Below, one piece after another: positions 60,337 to 64,000 of a DNA stretch of 64,000 nucleotides. Numbering within the stretch: position 1 is the first letter of the stretch; every line of letters begins with the position of its first letter. The notes beneath the pieces were generated by a model. That model was not told where the DNA came from, searched no databases, and saw nothing but the letters and a program-made list of their open reading frames with translations. The stretch is taken from positions 6,577 to 70,576 of the forward strand of contig DASXIN010000040.1 of the NCBI GenBank assembly GCA_036497945.1, in the 5' to 3' direction. The DNA comes from RYN-230 sp036497945 (GTDB lineage: Bacteria > Actinomycetota > Actinomycetes > Streptosporangiales > Streptosporangiaceae). A program made the translations under genes and the position numbers.

Positions 60337-61352
60337 GCCCGGCATCGGCCGGCGGGTCGGCCCGGTCCGGGAAGGGCGGCCGGACCAAGTCGGGTAAGCC
60401 CAGGCCAGGAACCGGCGGGTACGGCAAGAAGCGGCTGGAAGGCAAGGGGCCGACGCCGCCCGCGAAGATGCGGCCCGGGCACCCGGCCCAGCGGCGCGCC
60501 GCCGCCAAGGCGGCTCGACCGGCGGGCGGCGGCGGGGCTGGGGGGACGGCACGGGGCACGCGCCGGCGTTCGGCGGAAGAAGTCGTTCCGGAGCGGAGCC
60601 GGGGCGCGGGGGACGCGCCGGAAGTGGTGGCCGGGCGTAATCCGGTGCTGGAGTCACTGCGCGCGCGGGTGCCGGCCACCGCGCTGTACGCCGGCCCGCG
60701 GCTGGACGCCGACCAGCGGGTGAACGACGCGATCCGGCTGGCCGCGGACACCGGGATCCCGCTTATCGAAGCGGGGCGGTCCGAACTGGACCGGCTCACC
60801 GGCGGCGCGGTGCACCAGGGGCTGGCGCTGAAGATCCGGCCCTACGATTACGCCCACCCTGACGACCTGCTGGACCGCGCGCGGCAGCGGGGCGAGCCAC
60901 CGCTGATCGTCGCGCTGGACGCGGTCACCGACCCACGGAACCTGGGCGCGATCGCCCGCTCGGTGGCGGCGTTCGGCGGGCATGGCGTGCTGGTCCCGTC
61001 CCGGCGCTCCGCATCGGTGAGCGCGGGTGCGTGGAAAGCGTCGGCCGGGGCGCTGGCCCGGGTGCCGGTGGCCCGGGCACCGAACCTGGTCCGGGCGCTG
61101 GCCAGCTACCAGGAGGCCGGGCTGTTCGTGGCTGGCCTGGACGCGCAGGGCCCGACCCCGCTCGGTGAGCTGGACCTGGCCGACGGGCCGCTGGTGCTGG
61201 TCGTCGGGTCGGAAGGGCATGGGCTGGGCCGGCTGGTCGCGCAGCGCTGCGACGTGCTGGTCCGCATCCCGATCGCGGCGCAGGCCGAGTCGCTCAACGC
61301 CGGGGTGGCGGCGGGCATCGCACTCTACGAGGTGGCGAGCCGCCGGGCATAG
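60333..61352 (+). CDS. rlmB: TrmH/SpoU-family RNA 2'-O-methyltransferase, RlmB-like
   Basis: 339 aa, ATG overlapping cysS. A basic, Gly-rich N-terminus (1-85) precedes the substrate-binding domain (about 90-165) and the SPOUT knot: TDPRNLGAIARSVAAFG, VVGSEGHGLGRL and IPIAAQAESLNAGVAAGIALYE. Methylates a ribose in 23S rRNA (by homology G2251 in E. coli numbering). Confidence 0.9.
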   Translation: MSPASAGGSARSGKGGRTKSGKPRPGTGGYGKKRLEGKGPTPPAKMRPGHPAQRRAAAKAARPAGGGGAGGTARGTRRRSAEEVVPERSRGAGDAPEVVAGRNPVLESLRARVPATALYAGPRLDADQRVNDAIRLAADTGIPLIEAGRSELDRLTGGAVHQGLALKIRPYDYAHPDDLLDRARQRGEPPLIVALDAVTDPRNLGAIARSVAAFGGHGVLVPSRRSASVSAGAWKASAGALARVPVARAPNLVRALASYQEAGLFVAGLDAQGPTPLGELDLADGPLVLVVGSEGHGLGRLVAQRCDVLVRIPIAAQAESLNAGVAAGIALYEVASRRA

Positions 61353-61380
61353 GGTCACACTGACGGAAGCGGAGGTGGCC

Positions 61381-62385
61381 GTGGACCAGTTGCGGATCGG
61401 CACGCTGGGCGCCGCGCGGGTCACACCGGGCGCGCTGATCAAACCGGCCAGCCTGCTGCCCGAGGTGACGGTCAGCGCGGTGGCCGCCCGCGACCCGGAG
61501 CGGGCCCGCCGGTTCGCGGACCGGCACCGGATCCGCCGGGTGCACCCCTCCTACCAGGCGCTGCTCGACGACCCGGCCATCGACGCCATCTACAACCCGC
61601 TGCCCAACTCGCTGCACGCGGAGTGGACCATGCGGGCCCTCGAGGCGGGCAAGCACGTGCTGTGCGAGAAGCCGTTCACCGCCAACGCGGTCGAGGCGGC
61701 CGAGGTCGCGGCGGCGGCCAAGGCCTCCGGGCTGGTGGTGATGGAGGCGTTCCACTACCGGTACCACCCGCTGGCCCGGCGGATGCAGGACGTGGTGGCC
61801 GGCCCGGGGCCAGGTGCGGAGGGGGAGATCGGCCCGCTGCGCTACCTGGACGCCGCGCTGTGCTTCCCGCTGCCCCGGTTCGGCGACATCCGCTACTCCT
61901 ACGAGCTGGCCGGCGGGGCCACCATGCACGCGGGCTGTTACGCGATCAACTGGCTGCGCATGCTCGGTCCGGGCGAGCCCGATGTGGTCGCGGCCCGGGC
62001 CAAGCTGCAGAGCCCGGCGGTGGACCGGGCCATGTCCGCGTCGTTCCGCTTCCCGGGCGGGGTGCTGGGCCGGATGACCGCCTCGCTGTGGTCCGGTCAG
62101 CTGCTCCGGCTGGATGCCAAGGCGGTCGGCGACCGTGGGGTGATGCGCGTGTTCAACTACATCTCGCCGCAGCGGTACAACCGGCTGACGGTGACCGCGG
62201 ACGGGTACACCCGGCACGAGCGGGTGCGCGGCGAGTCCAGCTACACGCACCAGTTGCGCGCGTTCGCGGCCGCCGTGCTGCACGGCGATCCGGTGCTCAC
62301 CACCCCCGAGGACGCGGTGGCCAATATGCTGGTCATCGACGCGGTGTACCAGGCCGCGGAGCTGCCGCTGCGCGGCATGGGCTGA
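61381..62385 (+). CDS. Gfo/Idh/MocA-family oxidoreductase
   Basis: 334 aa from GTG 61381 with GGAGG seven bases upstream. N-terminal Rossmann fold (LRIGTLGAARVTPGALIKPA), the loop YNPLPNSLHAEWTMRALEAGKHVLCEKP and catalytic-region EAFHYRYHPLARRM. NAD(P)-dependent dehydrogenase of sugars or inositols; substrate unknown. Follows rlmB in the same direction. Confidence 0.85.
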   Translation: MDQLRIGTLGAARVTPGALIKPASLLPEVTVSAVAARDPERARRFADRHRIRRVHPSYQALLDDPAIDAIYNPLPNSLHAEWTMRALEAGKHVLCEKPFTANAVEAAEVAAAAKASGLVVMEAFHYRYHPLARRMQDVVAGPGPGAEGEIGPLRYLDAALCFPLPRFGDIRYSYELAGGATMHAGCYAINWLRMLGPGEPDVVAARAKLQSPAVDRAMSASFRFPGGVLGRMTASLWSGQLLRLDAKAVGDRGVMRVFNYISPQRYNRLTVTADGYTRHERVRGESSYTHQLRAFAAAVLHGDPVLTTPEDAVANMLVIDAVYQAAELPLRGMG

Positions 62386-62429
62386 CCGGTTGCTAGCCTC
62401 CTGCCGCTAAGCGCGCTATCGTTCGCTAT

Positions 62430-63305
62430 GTGAACACTGATGGCAGCGAACCTGCTAGCATGCCCCCGGATGACGCCATCAGCGACACCGGACCCGCTCC
62501 CGCCCTGACCAAAACCGGGGGGCGCCGCACGGACTTCGTCCAGTCGCTGGACCGCGGGCTGGCCGTCATCCGGTGTTTCTCCTCCGAGCGGCCGTCGCTG
62601 ACCCTGTCCGAGGTGGCCGAGCGGACCGGGCTGACCCGGGCGGCGGCCCGCCGGTTCCTGCTCACTCTGCAGGAACTCGGCTACGTGGGCAGTACGGGCC
62701 GGCAGTTCTCACTGCGGCCGCGGGTGCTGGCCCTCGGCTACGCCTACCTGTCCTCGTTCAGCGTGGCCCAGATCGCCCAGCCGCACCTGGAAGACTTGGC
62801 CGAGGAACTGCACGAGTCCTGCTCGGTCAGCGTGCTGGACGGCGACGACATCGTCTACGTGGCGCGTGCCTCGGCCAACCGGATCATGACCATCGCGCTG
62901 ACCGTGGGCACCCGGCTGCCGCCGTACCCGACCTCGATGGGCCGGGTGCTGCTGGCCTGGCTGCCGGAGGCGGAACTGGACGCCCATCTGAACCGGACCA
63001 GCCTGCGCAAGCTGACCGAGCACACGGTGACCGATCCGGCCCGGCTGCGCGAGATCTTGGCCCGGGTCCGGGCCCAGGGCTGGGCCGCGGTGGACCAGGA
63101 ACTCGAGGCCGGCGTGCGGTCCATCGCGGTGCCGATCCGGGACAGCTCCGGCCGGGTCGTCGCGGCCATCAACGCCAGCGCGCACGCGTCCCGGGTGCCG
63201 ATGCGCACGCTGGAGAAGCAGTTCCTGCCCCGGCTGCAGGACGCCACGGGGCAGATCGACGCCGAACTGGCCACTCGGATGGCGGTCGGCAGCCGCGTCC
63301 GCTGA
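62430..63305 (+). CDS. IclR-family transcriptional regulator (PcaR/PobR-like)
   Basis: 291 aa from GTG 62430; no clear ribosome site, so possibly leaderless (ATG 62460 is an alternative). Winged helix with LDRGLAVIRCFSSERPSLTLSEVAERTGLTRAAARRFL (about 34-71), and an IclR effector domain with SCSVSVLDGDDIVYVARAS and YPTSMGRVLLAWLPEAEL. Members often regulate aromatic catabolism (protocatechuate); no such genes are visible. A CGCTATCGTTCGCTAT direct repeat just upstream may be its own site. Confidence 0.85.
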   Translation: MNTDGSEPASMPPDDAISDTGPAPALTKTGGRRTDFVQSLDRGLAVIRCFSSERPSLTLSEVAERTGLTRAAARRFLLTLQELGYVGSTGRQFSLRPRVLALGYAYLSSFSVAQIAQPHLEDLAEELHESCSVSVLDGDDIVYVARASANRIMTIALTVGTRLPPYPTSMGRVLLAWLPEAELDAHLNRTSLRKLTEHTVTDPARLREILARVRAQGWAAVDQELEAGVRSIAVPIRDSSGRVVAAINASAHASRVPMRTLEKQFLPRLQDATGQIDAELATRMAVGSRVR

Positions 63306-63311
63306 GCTGTG

Positions 63312-63460
63312 CTAGCCCGGGGGGACGCCCCCCCGGAACCCCCCGATCGCCGCTCCGCGCCGAGCGGCGGCAAGCCGCCGCGGTACAGGGGGACGACCCC
63401 CCGGAACCCCCCGATCGCCGCTCCGCGCCGAGCGGCGGCAAGCCGCCGCAGAACCCCTAG
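63312..63460 (+). repeat. GC-rich hairpin repeat element, copy 3, two tandem units
   Basis: CTAG at 63312-63315 and 63457-63460 enclose two 68-base units: GGGGACG, CCCCCCGGAACCCCCC, GATCGCCGCTCCGCGCCGAG, CGGCGGCAAGCCGCCG. The right CTAG includes the stop codon of the convergent phosphoesterase gene. Fills the gap between two convergent genes and may also end transcription. Confidence 0.75.
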
Positions 63461-64000
63461 GCGTTGGCGCGGATGTAGCTGGCCAGTGCCGCGTCGGTGA
63501 CCGGCGCCGGGCCCGCCGTGCCCGGAATGGCGGACCTGCCCGCCGGGAACTGGCGGGAGACCAGTTCGGCCTGGATTTCCTGCAGGTGCGAGGGCATCCC
63601 GGCGGACGGCCCGGGACTGCTGGAGGTCGGCACGGTCACCCCGGCCAGCACGTCGTCGGTGCGCGGCGTGGTCAGCGTGAGCACGTCACCGAAGCCGGGC
63701 GCGGCGGCGTCCCGGGCGGTCAGCGCGGGCAGGCCCCAGCGCTGCTGCACCGTCTTGAGGATCGAGGTGTGGTCCAGCGGGGGGCTGCCCGCGGGCACCC
63801 GGTACACGGTGCCCGGGGCGATCAGCGGGGAGACCAGCACGGCGGGCACCCGCACGCCGAACCGGGTGAAGTCGAAGCCGAACTCGAGGACAGGTTGGTT
63901 CCACCTGGCGTCATCGCAGCCTCCGGTGACCCGCGTTCGAGGTTCGAGGTTCGAGGTTCGAGGTGACCCTGCGGCGCTCCCCTGAGATGCCGCGAAACGG
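63457..64000 (-). CDS. phospholipase C-like phosphoesterase, C-terminal part (5' end outside window)
   Basis: Frame open from the window edge to TAG at 63457-63459. Contains FGFDFTRFGVRVPAVLVSPL and LDHTSILKTVQQRWGLP, characteristic of the phospholipase C/acid phosphatase family; the catalytic DEHGG block should lie just outside the window. A 7-base repeat (GTTCGAG, four copies) at 63935-63962 lies in the coding sequence about 30 codons upstream of the FTRFGVRVP block. A full-length relative is at 44973. Probably secreted. Confidence 0.8.
   Translation of the reverse strand, partial: RFAASQGSAAGSPRTSNLEPRTRVTGGCDDARWNQPVLEFGFDFTRFGVRVPAVLVSPLIAPGTVYRVPAGSPPLDHTSILKTVQQRWGLPALTARDAAAPGFGDVLTLTTPRTDDVLAGVTVPTSSSPGPSAGMPSHLQEIQAELVSRQFPAGRSAIPGTAGPAPVTDAALASYIRANA
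63935..63962. repeat. heptanucleotide tandem repeat within phosphoesterase gene
   Basis: GTTCGAG repeated four times, read on the minus strand as coding sequence for PRTSNLEPRTR. Each copy gained or lost would shift the frame. Confidence 0.85.

Noticed and set aside
63312..63460. Tandem repeats as a CRISPR array
   Set aside because: Two 68-base units are directly adjacent, without unique spacers, and no cas genes exist in the window.
1..64000. tRNA, rRNA or other known RNA genes
   Set aside because: No tRNA-like cloverleaf, rRNA segment or known riboswitch core was recognised on either strand by eye; a covariance search could still find small ones.

Overview
The window is very high in GC, with dense, often overlapping genes (ATGA and GTGA junctions), many GTG starts and gene sets typical of Actinomycetota. 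Markers include a BldG-type anti-sigma antagonist next to an H+-pyrophosphatase, the mycothiol gene mshA beside gpmA/senX3/regX3, carD-ispF-cysS-rlmB, and nth-NUDIX-marP. The gene order mixes blocks known from Streptomyces (bldG, its anti-sigma factor, hppA) and Mycobacterium (marP/ephE, mshA to regX3, lpqE/carD to rlmB). This suggests a soil actinobacterium of a Streptosporangiales- or Frankia-like lineage; genus and species cannot be read from the sequence. I found no rRNA, tRNA, CRISPR array, transposase or phage module.

Layout. 1-4447: the tail of a [NiFe]-hydrogenase operon (large subunit C-terminus, a NifU/Rieske-like protein, DUF5947- and DUF6084-type proteins, a large unknown protein and two small proteins). 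4615-8848: FUSC and DUF1275 membrane proteins and a convergent glycosyltransferase-like membrane protein. 9006-14503: a phosphoribosyltransferase-endonuclease III fusion, a NUDIX hydrolase and the MarP protease, facing DUF309, EphE-like and holin-X genes. 15242-22896: HAD-IB phosphatase, MrfA-like helicase, bldG with its anti-sigma partner, K+-independent H+-PPase and a SixA-like phosphatase. 22876-29070: serB, an ABC ATPase, a glycosyltransferase, an HD hydrolase and an FAD oxidoreductase. 29111-33360: MarR/MFS/NAD(P)-binding cluster and a diiron protein.

33469-43556 is an ion-transport island: a CDF exporter, a KimA-like K+ importer fused to an OB-fold domain, and two divergent paralogous modules. 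Each module pairs a soluble PRC-barrel/MgtE-N/CBS protein with an Nramp-like permease whose metal-site motifs are non-canonical. The latter is the best candidate for an under-described system: a split, regulated divalent-cation (possibly Mg2+) transporter.

43673-52637: CoA transferase/racemase, Tat-exported phosphoesterase, CsoR-type regulator, YbjN protein, mshA, gpmA, a SenX3-like kinase lacking membrane helices, regX3 and an LpqE-like lipoprotein. 52809-64000: a membrane protein, carD-ispF (no ispD between them), DinB/SRPBCC genes behind a palindromic operator, an FMN-type oxidase, a DUF2637 protein, a GNAT, cysS-rlmB-oxidoreductase, an IclR regulator and a truncated phospholipase C-like gene carrying a heptanucleotide repeat.

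A family of GC-rich hairpin repeats bounded by CTAG occurs at about 14.75, 48.86 and 63.31 kb. A related copy forms the first codons of the NUDIX gene. Names are based on motif and synteny recognition by eye; no database search was run.
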